Below, piece after piece: positions 1 through 6,237 of a stretch of 18,288 nucleotides of DNA. The stretch comes from an uncultured Anaerotignum sp. (lineage in GTDB: Bacteria; Bacillota; Clostridia; Lachnospirales; Anaerotignaceae), in contig CAJTQX010000049.1 of NCBI GenBank assembly GCA_910578425.1, positions 1 to 18,288 on the forward strand, read 5' to 3'. The position numbers were made by a program, and so were the translations under genes. Within the stretch, counting starts at the first letter, position 1; each line of letters begins with the position of its first letter. The notes below the pieces were generated by a model. The model made no database searches, was not told the origin of the DNA, and worked only from the letters and a program-made list of their open reading frames with translations.

Positions 1-85
1 TCATCCTTCTAGCTTTTTCTTTCCTTGTTGTCCAATATGTATTGTAACTCTACACCCGCATATTAAGAGAGATATGAAAAAACTC

Positions 86-114
86 TTGACTGCGGGGCGG
101 AAAATGGATACAAT
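86..114 (+). promoter_or_regulatory. Sigma-A promoter of the tRNA-Arg transcript
   Basis: TTGACT (86-91) and TACAAT (109-114) are separated by exactly 17 bases, a near-consensus housekeeping promoter. Transcription should start near 121 and run through the tRNA-Arg fragment at 160 and the intact tRNA-Arg at 250 to the terminator at 332-388. The early transcript contains a small hairpin (CTGCCT/AGGCAG, about 129-146). Confidence 0.8.
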
Positions 115-159
115 AAAGGACAGGGTGCTGCCTGCTGAAAGGCAGGGAGCATGAAAGAC

Positions 160-203
160 GTCTTTGCAGCTCAGTTGGATAGAGCACGCGCCTCCTGAGC
201 GGG
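160..203 (+). pseudogene. 5' half of a tRNA-Arg(CCU), truncated copy
   Basis: The acceptor 5' strand, D arm and anticodon arm (loop CTCCTGA, 192-198) align base for base with the intact tRNA-Arg at 250. A 28-base stretch from the D stem through the anticodon is identical. After about 203 the resemblance stops: there is no T arm (no GGTTCAA) and no sequence able to pair with the acceptor GTCTTTG. The anticodon stem also has a G-G mismatch. Instead a hairpin GCGGGA/TCCCGC follows. This is a broken copy transcribed ahead of the real tRNA. It could be a duplication remnant or the scar of an integration or excision event. I do not think it makes a working tRNA. Confidence 0.75.
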
Positions 204-249
204 AGATGAGTTCCCGCCATTTAGGGGTTATAACTTAAAAAATTCATAT

Positions 250-323
250 GTCTCAGTAGCTCAGTTGGATAGAGCACGCGCCTCCTAAGCGCGGGGTCGA
301 AGGTTCAAGTCCTTTCTGGGACG
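250..323 (+). tRNA. tRNA-Arg (anticodon CCU)
   Basis: A 74-base tRNA with every arm intact: acceptor GTCTCAG/CTGGGAC (one G-U pair), D stem GCTC/GAGC, anticodon stem CGCGC/GCGCG with loop CTCCTAA (anticodon CCT at 284-286), variable GGGTC, T arm GAAGG-TTCAAGT-CCTTT, and discriminator G at 323. CCA is not encoded. The tRNA reads AGG arginine codons. It is the second unit of a transcript starting at the promoter at 86-114 and ends at a strong hairpin terminator. A 3' half copy of the same tRNA lies at 6103-6146. Confidence 0.95.
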
Positions 324-331
324 TTGATTTT

Positions 332-388
332 ACGCCATTTGTGAACGATTTGCAAATTTTTCATTCACAAATGGCGTTCTATTTTTTA
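332..388 (+). terminator. Intrinsic terminator of tRNA-Arg
   Basis: ACGCCATTTGTGAA (332-345) pairs perfectly with TTCACAAATGGCGT (364-377), giving a 14-bp stem followed by a T-rich tail to 388. A diverged version of this hairpin (GCCATTTGCGG stem) also follows the 3' tRNA fragment near 6156, so tRNA and terminator were apparently copied together. Confidence 0.85.
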
Positions 389-424
389 TATCATATGCCT
401 TTGCTTTTTCTTCAAATTTTGCCA

Positions 425-475
425 GGTAGTGTCGTCATGAGTTATGTATACGTATTTTCGAGCATAATTTTGTCA
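425..475 (+). repeat. 51-bp intergenic repeat, copy A
   Basis: This stretch matches 12019-12069 in the same orientation at 46 of 51 positions. It begins GGTAGTGTCGTCATG and contains GTATAC and TTTTCGAGC. Both copies lie in non-coding DNA. Around copy A the words AGTTATG (about 440) and CATAACT (about 495) are inverted, so the region can fold. I do not recognise the family. Confidence 0.75.
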
Positions 476-550
476 GGCTTCAGGCAAAAATCCGCATAAC
501 TTTTCCTTCCTGATGATAGAAAAAAGATATGGGAATAGAATCATTCAATA

Positions 551-590
551 GGGAAAAGCCTTGAAAAATAAGGCTTCCCGGGAGCTTTTT
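551..590 (+). terminator. Possible hairpin terminator in the tRNA spacer
   Basis: AAGCCTT and AAGGCTT form a 7-bp hairpin inside 551-579 (GGGAA...TTCCC extends it with a bulge), followed by GAGCTTTTT ending at 590. No gene is visible directly upstream on the plus strand. The rest of 389-692 holds only the repeat copy A and no coding sequence that I can support. Confidence 0.3.
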
Positions 591-692
591 ATTCTTTGAA
601 ACAGGAAATTTTCAAAAAGAAACAGGGGAATCTTCACCGGAAACAAAACATACCGCAAAGCTCATTTCCACCCGAAACGGGCAATAAAAAAA

Positions 693-765
693 TGAAGACA
701 GCGGGGCTCGAACCCACGACCTCTTGCCTGTCAAGCAAGCGCTCTCCCAGCTGAGCTATGTCTTC
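693..765 (-). tRNA. tRNA-Val (anticodon GAC)
   Basis: Read on the minus strand this is a complete 73-base tRNA: acceptor GAAGACA/TGTCTTC, D stem GCTC/GAGC, anticodon stem CTTGC/GCAAG with loop TTGACAG (anticodon GAC), variable AGGTC, T arm GTGGG-TTCGAGC-CCCGC, and discriminator A. The 7-base loop places GAC at positions 34-36, so it is valine rather than aspartate. CCA is not encoded. A promoter lies just upstream at 775-803. Downstream is a T-run and then a short CCCG/CGGG hairpin. Confidence 0.93.
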
Positions 766-774
766 ATGGAGATT

Positions 775-803
775 ATTCTAACAGAAAACCTTATCTGACG
801 CAA
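775..803 (-). promoter_or_regulatory. Promoter of tRNA-Val
   Basis: On the minus strand TTGCGT (798-803) and TAGAAT (775-780) are 17 bases apart. The -10 ends 9 bases before the tRNA 5' end, so transcription would start almost at the mature end. Confidence 0.6.
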
Positions 804-861
804 GCAGAAAATATGGAAAACGCAAAAAATATCTCCGTAGGCAGATAATACCAGAAACATC

Positions 862-890
862 TTGTATCTTTTTTCCGGCTTTTGTATAAT
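862..890 (+). promoter_or_regulatory. Promoter of the aminopeptidase operon
   Basis: TTGTAT (862-867) and a perfect TATAAT (885-890) are separated by 17 bases. Transcription would start near 897, about 40 bases before the ATG at 937. This also argues against the longer reading frame opening at 862, which would start inside the promoter. Confidence 0.7.
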
Positions 891-936
891 GTGTGAGAAG
901 AACAGGGAGTACTTTTGCAGGAAAGGCAGTGATAAA

Positions 937-2202
937 ATGGGAAACCATGCAGCTGAAAATATATTTGAGAAAAACCGGAGGAAAATTCTGGAACGTATGG
1001 AACCGCAGTCGGCGGCAGTTTTATTTGCGGGGCGCGCGCCGTATAAAAGGGGAGATGAGAAATATCCCTTTTCTCCAGACCGCAATTTTTACTACGCAAC
1101 AGGCATTGACAAAGAGGAGTGCATTCTGCTTCTAGGCAGAACTGCGGGCGGTATCCGTCAGACGCTTTTTATCCAGCGGGATAACGGCGAGATGGCAAAA
1201 TGGGTCGGGCGGAATATGACGGCAGATGAGGCGCGGGATATCAGCGGTATTGACGACATCGCCTGTATTGACGCCTTTCATCAGGCACTGGCGGATTATA
1301 TATTCAAAAATATGATAAAAACGGTATGGCTCGATTTGGAAAACAGGGACTGGGACGCGGATTTCTACCCGGGACTGCGTTTTGCAGGAGAACTCAGCCG
1401 CCGCTATCCCGCTTTGCAGATTGCCGATATATATCCGGTTTTCAGTGATCTGCGGCTTTTAAAAGAGGACTGGGAACTGGAACGGATGCGCAGGGCAATG
1501 GAGATTACGCGGCTGGGCATTGAGGAAATGATGAGGCAGGCAAAGCCCGGCATGAAGGAATACGAAATTGAGGCGTGCTTTGATTATGTACTGAAAAAGA
1601 ACGGTGTGCAGCAAAAGGCATTTCAGACCATAGCAGCGGGCGGCGCGCGGGGAACAATACTTCATTATGTGGAAAATGATCAGCCCGTTGCCGATGGGGA
1701 ACTAATACTGATTGACGCGGGGGCGCAGGTGGACTGGTACAATGGCGACATATCCCGCACGTTTCCGGTCAACGGAAAATTTACAGAGCGGCAGAGACTG
1801 GTGTATGATATCGTGCTGGAAGGGCAGCGAAAGGTGATTGATGCGATACGCCCCGGCGTGCCGTTCGCGTCACTGAACGAACTGCTGAAAGAGCATTATT
1901 TTGAGGAACTGAAGAAAATCGGGCTGGTGGAAACGAAGGAAGACGTTGCAAAGTATTATTACCACGGTGTGAGCCACTACCTTGGGGCGGAGACGCACGA
2001 CATTGGGCGTTACGCGGAAAGAACGCTTCAGCCGAGAATGGTGCTGACGGTAGAACCTGGGCTGTATATTGAGGAATGGGATATTGGCATCCGCATTGAG
2101 GATGACGTACTTGTGACGGAACAGGGATGCGAGGTTATGACGGCGGATATGATAAAAACGGTCGAGGAAATCGAGACGTTTATGGCGGCAAAAGCAGAGT
2201 GA
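937..2202 (+). CDS. pepP: Xaa-Pro aminopeptidase (M24B, aminopeptidase P)
   Basis: A 421-residue cytosolic metallopeptidase of the pita-bread fold that removes an N-terminal residue preceding proline. The N-terminal AMP_N-type domain covers roughly residues 1-170 and the M24 catalytic domain about 180-415. All five expected metal ligands are visible: D260 (LIDAG), D271 (GDISRT), H354 (AETHD), E373 (VEPGLY) and E388 (IRIEDD). The HGVSH motif at 343-347 supports the M24B subfamily. I chose ATG 937 because the in-frame upstream extension runs into the promoter at 862-890 and a GGAAAGG sequence sits ahead of this ATG. The gene has the usual family length. It opens an operon with the DUF2161 gene 45 bases downstream. 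The family assignment is firm; in vivo substrates are not known from sequence. Confidence 0.95.
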   Translation: MGNHAAENIFEKNRRKILERMEPQSAAVLFAGRAPYKRGDEKYPFSPDRNFYYATGIDKEECILLLGRTAGGIRQTLFIQRDNGEMAKWVGRNMTADEARDISGIDDIACIDAFHQALADYIFKNMIKTVWLDLENRDWDADFYPGLRFAGELSRRYPALQIADIYPVFSDLRLLKEDWELERMRRAMEITRLGIEEMMRQAKPGMKEYEIEACFDYVLKKNGVQQKAFQTIAAGGARGTILHYVENDQPVADGELILIDAGAQVDWYNGDISRTFPVNGKFTERQRLVYDIVLEGQRKVIDAIRPGVPFASLNELLKEHYFEELKKIGLVETKEDVAKYYYHGVSHYLGAETHDIGRYAERTLQPRMVLTVEPGLYIEEWDIGIRIEDDVLVTEQGCEVMTADMIKTVEEIETFMAAKAE

Positions 2203-2247
2203 GCAGTTTTTTGCGCGTAAAGGTCAAAACAGGCGGAGGAGGCAGGG

Positions 2248-2955
2248 ATGGATACTTTTTGCGAAACAGATTTATATGAGCCTGTCCGCCGTTTTTTGGA
2301 GGAAGAAGGCTACACAGTGCAGGCGGAAGTAAAGGACTGTGATGTTGCGGCGATTAAAAACGGGCAGCTTGTCATTGTGGAGTTGAAGAAGGCGTTTAAT
2401 CTGCGGCTGGTCTATCAGGCGTTGGAGAGACAGAGCCGCACAGAGCTGGTATTTGTTGCGATACCCCGCCCGAAAAAAGGGCAGCGGGAAAGGGCCTGGA
2501 AGGATATGCTCCGGCTATTGAAGCGGCTGGAACTGGGACTTTTGACTGTTGCGATAGACAGCCCCCTTCGGACGGTAGATGTTGTTTTGGAGCCTTCTGA
2601 CAGCATTGCATGGAAAAACCGCAAAAAACGGGAGCTTTTACAGGCGGAATGGAATGGGCGGCAGACGGACGCAAATACCGGCGGCATGACGCGCCGAAAG
2701 ATTATGACGGCTTTTCGGGAAAAATCACTGCATTTATGCTGTCTGATAGAAAAAAACGGGGAAATTTCTACAGCACAGCTTAAGGACTGGGGGCTCGTGG
2801 ACGGTTATGCCGCGATACTCAGCCGCAATTATTACCGCTGGTTTCAGCGTGTGGCAAAAGGGCATTATACGCTTTCGGAGGAGGGGCAGCGCGCCCTTTT
2901 GGAGGAGGATTATCGGAAGACGGTGGAATTTTACAGGAATGAGGGAGAAAAATGA
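2248..2955 (+). CDS. DUF2161 family protein, PD-(D/E)XK nuclease-like
   Basis: A 235-residue soluble protein. The N-terminal half has the pattern of a PD-(D/E)XK nuclease fold: an acidic residue at D32 in CDVAAI, then VIVELKK with E45 and K47 on the next strand. It matches my recollection of the DUF2161 family, annotated as putative phosphodiesterase or nuclease. Residues about 145-225 look like a winged-helix segment (EISTAQLKDWGL and ILSRNYYRWF). An excellent ribosome site (GGAGGAGG) precedes ATG 2248. The stop overlaps the next ATG (ATGA at 2952-2955), so it is translationally coupled to yccF. Its substrate is unknown, and the nuclease activity is inferred from the motif alone. Confidence 0.75.
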   Translation: MDTFCETDLYEPVRRFLEEEGYTVQAEVKDCDVAAIKNGQLVIVELKKAFNLRLVYQALERQSRTELVFVAIPRPKKGQRERAWKDMLRLLKRLELGLLTVAIDSPLRTVDVVLEPSDSIAWKNRKKRELLQAEWNGRQTDANTGGMTRRKIMTAFREKSLHLCCLIEKNGEISTAQLKDWGLVDGYAAILSRNYYRWFQRVAKGHYTLSEEGQRALLEEDYRKTVEFYRNEGEK

Positions 2956-3338
2956 CAGGATTTCAGGTTTTAGGCAATATCTTATGGATTCTTTTGGGTG
3001 GGCTGCTTTCTGCGCTGTGCTGGTTTCTGGCGGGCTGCGTCTGCTGTATTACGGTGGTTGGCATCCCTGTGGGACTGCAATGCTTCAAATTCGCGAAACT
3101 GGCACTTTGTCCCTTCGGCAGGACCATTTACTATGGCAATATGTCCTCCGGCTCCGTACTGCTGAATGTGCTTTGGATACTGCTTTGCGGGATAGAGCTG
3201 GCGGTTGCTTCCGCTGTGATGGGTATTATCTGCTGCCTGACGATTATCGGTATTCCCTTTGGTTTGCAGCATTTCAAATTTGCCGCGCTCGCGCTTATGC
3301 CTTTCGGCGCGGAGATACGGGAAGGCGGTGGCAGGTAA
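2952..3338 (+). CDS. yccF: YccF family inner membrane protein
   Basis: A 128-residue membrane protein with two hydrophobic blocks (about 8-36 and 68-100). Each is followed by a near-identical segment: VVGIPVGLQCFKFAKLAL at 35-52 and IIGIPFGLQHFKFAALAL at 98-115. This internal duplication of GIPxGLQxFKFAxLALxPFG is the hallmark of the YccF (PF03733) domain. The function of the family is unknown. The start codon overlaps the stop of the DUF2161 gene, and its own TAA overlaps the ATG of the next gene (3336-3340), so the three genes form one coupled unit. Confidence 0.85.
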   Translation: MTGFQVLGNILWILLGGLLSALCWFLAGCVCCITVVGIPVGLQCFKFAKLALCPFGRTIYYGNMSSGSVLLNVLWILLCGIELAVASAVMGIICCLTIIGIPFGLQHFKFAALALMPFGAEIREGGGR

Positions 3339-4027
3339 TGGAGCGGAGCAGAAGAATTTTTTGGAAAAGGATTTTCCTGTGCCTGTGCTGTCTGTGCATT
3401 TTGGGGCTGGGCGTGGTATTCGGTATCAGCAATTACATGGAGCAGCATACAGAGGGGCGCATTCTTTCATTAGAGGAGGCGCGAAAGCTGGACGTGGACT
3501 GTATTCTGGTGCTGGGGTGCAGGGTACATGAGGACGGCAGCCCCAGCCTCATGCTGGCGGACAGGCTGGAAAAGGGCATTGAACTGTATGAAAGCGGCGC
3601 ATCGGCACGTCTGCTGATGAGCGGCGATCATGGGCGTTCGGAATATGACGAGGTGAATACCATGAAGGCGTTCGCTGTGGAGCAGGGGGTGCCCTCGGAG
3701 GCAGTTTTTATGGATCATGCCGGATTTTCTACCTATGACAGCATTTACCGCGCGAGAGATGTGTTTCAGGCGGAAAAAATCATTGTGGTTTCGCAGGAAT
3801 ATCACCTGTCAAGGGCGTTGTATATCGCCGAAAGGCTGGGAATAGATGCCTATGGTGTTGCGGCGGCAGATATTTCCTATCGGGGGGAAGCCTATCGGAA
3901 TCTGCGTGAGGCTGCGGCAAGGGGAAAAGATTTCCTGCTGGCATGGGTGCAGCCCCAGCCGAAATATCTTGGCGAGGCAGTGCCGGTCAGCGGCAACGGC
4001 GATCTGACGAATGATAAAGAACTGTAA
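3338..4027 (+). CDS. YdcF/SanA-like DUF218 protein, membrane anchored
   Basis: A 229-residue protein with a basic N-terminus, one membrane segment (about 11-30) and an outer-facing DUF218 domain (about 54-175). Typical motifs are ILVLGCRV (56-63), LMLADRLEKGIELY (71-84), LMSGD (93-97), the acidic SEYDE (101-105) followed by M109, and VVSQEYHLSRA (150-160). SanA/YdcF relatives are linked to envelope integrity or vancomycin sensitivity and bind nucleotide cofactors in some cases; the exact reaction is unresolved. ATG 3338 overlaps the yccF stop by one base. The same frame stays open upstream to 2807, but that stretch lies over other genes and shows no DUF218 features. This is probably the last gene of the operon. 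Confidence 0.82.
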   Translation: MERSRRIFWKRIFLCLCCLCILGLGVVFGISNYMEQHTEGRILSLEEARKLDVDCILVLGCRVHEDGSPSLMLADRLEKGIELYESGASARLLMSGDHGRSEYDEVNTMKAFAVEQGVPSEAVFMDHAGFSTYDSIYRARDVFQAEKIIVVSQEYHLSRALYIAERLGIDAYGVAAADISYRGEAYRNLREAAARGKDFLLAWVQPQPKYLGEAVPVSGNGDLTNDKEL

Positions 4028-4143
4028 AACGGGAGGATTTTGGCTGGTTTACACCATATTTATGCCGACGAACAAAAAGAGTCTTCCTGCGATGATTTTT
4101 ACAGCAGTCTGATAAAAAACCGGACCTGCATAACAGATGGGTT

Positions 4144-4296
4144 ATGGATATCCTGTTTTCAGATTCTTTGGCGTCAGTGGGTTCCATATTAGCTGTATTG
4201 CCAATTATCATTCTGCCAGGATTGATTTCTACATGGGAAAGAGTGATTCTGCGCAGAATAAAGCGGCTTTTGATTTTCTCTGGAGCCCAAAGATAA
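4144..4296 (+). CDS. Possible 50-residue membrane peptide, unrecognised
   Basis: A short frame in the 416-base gap after the ydcF-like gene. It has an acidic N-terminus, a hydrophobic stretch (about SVGSILAVLPIIILPGLIS, residues 11-29) and a strongly basic tail (RVILRRIKR). That topology would suit a one-span membrane peptide. No clear ribosome binding site precedes ATG 4144, the frame stays open upstream to about 4096 without another start, and the codon choice is not distinctive. It could equally be a degraded gene or chance. Nothing else in 4028-4340 looks coding. Confidence 0.2.
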   Translation: MDILFSDSLASVGSILAVLPIIILPGLISTWERVILRRIKRLLIFSGAQR

Positions 4297-4341
4297 AATC
4301 GGGTTATTTTTCAAGTACAGACAAAATACTGTGAGAAAGTA

Positions 4342-4369
4342 TAAAGAATCCCGCGTTTCCGCCCGATGT
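4342..4369 (+). promoter_or_regulatory. Possible sigma-D (sigma-28) promoter
   Basis: TAAA (4342-4345), then 16 bases, then CCCGATGT (4362-4369), resembles the motility-sigma consensus TAAA-N15-GCCGATAT with two mismatches in the -10. No good sigma-A promoter is visible nearby. If real, transcription starts near 4376, just ahead of the hairpin at 4390-4421. Confidence 0.35.
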
Positions 4370-4389
4370 ATTATATAGCAGCGTTTTTT

Positions 4390-4421
4390 GCCTCCCTCAG
4401 CAGGAGCGGAGGCGGTTTTTT
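4390..4421 (+). terminator. Hairpin with T-run upstream of the 367-residue gene
   Basis: GCCTCCCTC (4390-4398) pairs with GAG-C-GGAGGC (4404-4413, one bulged base), followed by GG and six T (4416-4421). This has the form of an intrinsic terminator. It may end the pepP operon transcript, or act as a leader attenuator if the promoter at 4342-4369 is used. It lies inside the longer open frame from 4366, which is another reason to place the real start at 4444. Confidence 0.6.
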
Positions 4422-4443
4422 GAAGGAAGCGGGGGCGGAGCGA

Positions 4444-5547
4444 ATGAATGGCATGTACGGGATAAACGGTATAAGAAATATGGGCTGCGCCGCGGAAAGT
4501 GTGGCAGGCAGGAAAGAAGCGTCTGCCGTTGTGCCGAAACAGGACATGATGGAAGTCAGCGCGGAATACGCGGATGACAGAGCGGAGAGCGTTTCCGAGC
4601 CGGAATGGAAGACATTTTTTGAGGAGATACGAAAACAGTTTTCCGGCATCACCTTTTATACAGGGGAGAGCCTGTTTGATTGCGCTTCGGCCGAAAAGGA
4701 CGGCGTTTCCGCTGTGATTTCGCACCGCTTTATGGAAAAGCTGCTTTCTGGCGGAGAGGAAGCGGCGGAGTATCGCGAGAGGCTCGTCAAAGCCCTGACA
4801 CGCTTTCAGGAGATTTCTAAGGGAGAGCCTGGAACGGGTATTTTTATTGATATGGAACGGGCAGTCTGCTGGAAATTTGCGGAGGAAAAGGAAGATCTGC
4901 GTGAACCGTATCAAAAGCTGAACCGCGTTTCCGATATGCTCAGGGAATTTGAACTTTCCAACGCCCGCAATCAGGAACGCTGGAAACAGAATCAGAAAAA
5001 AATGCTTACCAGCGGCGTTTCAAATCTCTACGCATTGGCGGCAATGACGCGGGATAAGGCGGGGACGGTTTCCGTTGTTGCAAAGGCAAACCGACAGATT
5101 TCATCGCTGAAAATGGCAGCGGCAGGGGCAAAGGGCGCGGAGGCAATGAAGGCCAACGCGGTTGTCAATTCCCTGCGAAAGCTCATCGCGAAATGCAACT
5201 CCAAAATGCGCAAGATAGAGAAGGCGGAGCAGGCAGAGGCGGATTATAAGCGTGCTCTGAAGCGGAAGTCAGCAAAAAAAGCGGAGGAATACAGGAAGGA
5301 AATGGCGCGGCGGCGGCGTATCCTTCGTTCCGAAAACGAGGGGATACGCAACATGGGGATGCTGGAGGATTGGAAAAACAGCAGCAATTTCAAGCTCATG
5401 GATGAAATGGACCGTATGCAGACGGCGTATGATGCTTCGATTGGGCAGGGGACGCCCCTGCCGGAAGGCATTGGCGGCGGCGCGGCAATGGGCGGCGGAG
5501 CACCAATGGATGCCGGAATCGTCGCGGTGGAAACAATGGTATTTTAA
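4444..5547 (+). CDS. Unrecognised basic, coiled-coil-rich protein (367 aa)
   Basis: I do not recognise this protein with confidence; it may belong to a Clostridia DUF such as DUF6033. It has no signal peptide and no membrane segment. Residues 55-125 look like a small alpha/beta unit (EWKTFFEEIRKQFSGITFYTG, VSAVISHRFMEKLL). Residues about 155-310 are helical and charged, with a basic block at 240-305 (KMRKIEKAEQ, YKRALKRKSAKKAEEYRK, RRRRIL). The tail at 343-356 is glycine- and alanine-rich. ATG 4444 is chosen over ATG 4366 because GGGGGCGGAG precedes it and because a terminator-like hairpin lies between the two starts. It stands alone, flanked by a hairpin upstream and a terminator downstream. 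A possible sigma-D promoter hints at a flagellar or cell-surface regulon, but only weakly. Confidence 0.75.
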   Translation: MNGMYGINGIRNMGCAAESVAGRKEASAVVPKQDMMEVSAEYADDRAESVSEPEWKTFFEEIRKQFSGITFYTGESLFDCASAEKDGVSAVISHRFMEKLLSGGEEAAEYRERLVKALTRFQEISKGEPGTGIFIDMERAVCWKFAEEKEDLREPYQKLNRVSDMLREFELSNARNQERWKQNQKKMLTSGVSNLYALAAMTRDKAGTVSVVAKANRQISSLKMAAAGAKGAEAMKANAVVNSLRKLIAKCNSKMRKIEKAEQAEADYKRALKRKSAKKAEEYRKEMARRRRILRSENEGIRNMGMLEDWKNSSNFKLMDEMDRMQTAYDASIGQGTPLPEGIGGGAAMGGGAPMDAGIVAVETMVF

Positions 5548-5562
5548 TCCTGACTGAAAAAG

Positions 5563-5636
5563 TGCCTGAATCAGGGGCATTGACATAAGAAAAATTTGTT
5601 TTCTTAGGTCAATCTGCCTTTACGGGCATTTTTTTT
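5563..5636 (+). terminator. Triple hairpin terminator region
   Basis: Three stems follow the stop codon. The first is TGCC/GGCA (5563-5579). The second is a long stem, 5579-5593 with 5599-5613, 14 of 15 pairs. The third is TGCC/GGCA (5615-5628), followed by eight T. The first GGCA can alternatively pair with the second TGCC and extend the middle stem, so the folds are mutually exclusive, as in attenuators. Confidence 0.75.
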
Positions 5637-5718
5637 GTGGAAATGGAAGAAAAAATATTCCTCAAAACAAGCCGATTTTATGGGCGTTGCCGTAAGAAAA
5701 TTTTGATTTCTGAAATGT

Positions 5719-5740
5719 CTGAAAAATCAGGATTTTTCAG
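5719..5740. terminator. Perfect 10-bp hairpin
   Basis: CTGAAAAATC and GATTTTTCAG flank a 2-base loop. It lies 8 bases beyond the stop of the possible small gene at 5748-5855 on the minus strand and could end its transcript, though a clear T tail is missing. Confidence 0.4.
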
Positions 5741-5747
5741 AACAATT

Positions 5748-5855
5748 TCAATCTAAGGCGGCGTTCCCCTGCTGCGGGTCGCGGTCCACAGGCAGGACAC
5801 GTTTGTCCGCCCTTGCCAGTGCCGTCTTTTGCCTTGCTGATGGATATTTTTTCAT
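5748..5855 (-). CDS. Possible 35-residue protein, unrecognised
   Basis: On the minus strand an ideal ribosome binding site (AAAGGAGG, 8 bases before the ATG at 5855-5853) opens a frame of 35 residues starting MKKYPSARQKTALARADKR and ending at TGA 5748. The peptide is very basic and hydrophilic, with no membrane segment. The strong ribosome site and the hairpin just past the stop make it better than a chance frame. It is well outside the size of usual annotated genes. It might be a small protein, a leader peptide, or the surviving start of a deleted gene. No homologue comes to mind. Confidence 0.4.
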   Translation of the reverse strand: MKKYPSARQKTALARADKRVLPVDRDPQQGNAALD

Positions 5856-5880
5856 AGACTGCTCCTCCTTTTGCTCTTGC

Positions 5881-5909
5881 TTGACGAAAATTTATAAATC
5901 TGTTATCAT
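5881..5909 (+). promoter_or_regulatory. Promoter with no obvious gene
   Basis: TTGACG (5881-5886) and TATCAT (5904-5909) are exactly 17 bases apart. Just downstream is an inverted repeat ATTATTC-N5-GAATAAT (5922-5940) placed where an operator would block the start. The next genic signals are the tRNA-Arg 3' fragment (6103) and the yycI-like gene (6238). Confidence 0.5.
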
Positions 5910-5921
5910 TTTTATGCAGAC

Positions 5922-5940
5922 ATTATTCCTCTTGAATAAT
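5922..5940. promoter_or_regulatory. Inverted repeat, possible operator
   Basis: ATTATTC and GAATAAT are perfect inverted halves around five bases. The site begins 13 bases after the -10 of the promoter at 5881-5909, over or just past its expected start. The binding protein is unknown. Confidence 0.35.
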
Positions 5941-6102
5941 TTTAATTTTGCGAATGATTTGCGAACTGGAAGCTTCATAATCAGGAAAAACCATAAATAA
6001 GAGATAAAAACAGTTCTGCCGGAAATTGAAAAAATACCGGAAATACAGGTATTGGAAACATATGAAGTGGCATGATGAGCTACAATGGAAATAAAATCCT
6101 CT

Positions 6103-6146
6103 GCCTCCTAAGCGTGGGGTCGGAGGTTCAAGTCCTTTCTGGGACG
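6103..6146 (+). pseudogene. 3' half of a tRNA-Arg(CCU)
   Basis: The anticodon loop CTCCTAA (anticodon at 6107-6109), 3' anticodon stem, variable loop, T arm (TTCAAGT) and acceptor 3' strand CTGGGACG match 280-323 of the intact tRNA with only a few differences. Upstream of the anticodon the match disappears, so no D arm or acceptor 5' strand is present. A hairpin resembling the tRNA-Arg terminator follows. Same orientation as the intact tRNA, 5.8 kb away: the classic geometry of an attachment-site duplicate, or a decayed second tRNA copy. Confidence 0.8.
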
Positions 6147-6155
6147 CTGGTTCAT

Positions 6156-6187
6156 GCCATTTGCGGGTTATCCGCAGGTGGCATTTT
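6156..6187 (+). terminator. Hairpin after the tRNA-Arg fragment
   Basis: GCCATTTGCGG (6156-6166) pairs with CCGCAGGTGGC (6172-6182) with two G-U pairs and is followed by ATTTT. It is a diverged relative of the terminator at 332-388. Confidence 0.55.
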
Positions 6188-6237
6188 CACTTTAACATGG
6201 CTTTTATTTCAGGTTTTGCGGCGAAAGGAGTGTGTGC

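Noticed and set aside
693..765. Reading the tRNA as tRNA-Asp because GTC appears on the plus strand
   Set aside because: The tRNA is on the minus strand and its loop TTGACAG gives anticodon GAC, which is valine.
2807..3337. Upstream extension of the ydcF-like frame to 406 residues
   Set aside because: It lies on top of the DUF2161 and yccF genes in another frame. The DUF218 protein with its membrane anchor starts naturally at 3338.
4189..4914. 241-residue open frame on the minus strand
   Set aside because: Antisense to the start of the 367-residue gene and crossing its leader hairpin; no start signal.
937..5547. Interpreting the block next to the tRNA as a defence island
   Set aside because: The DUF2161 protein is nuclease-like, but its partners (pepP, yccF, ydcF-like) are housekeeping or envelope genes and no defence signature is present.
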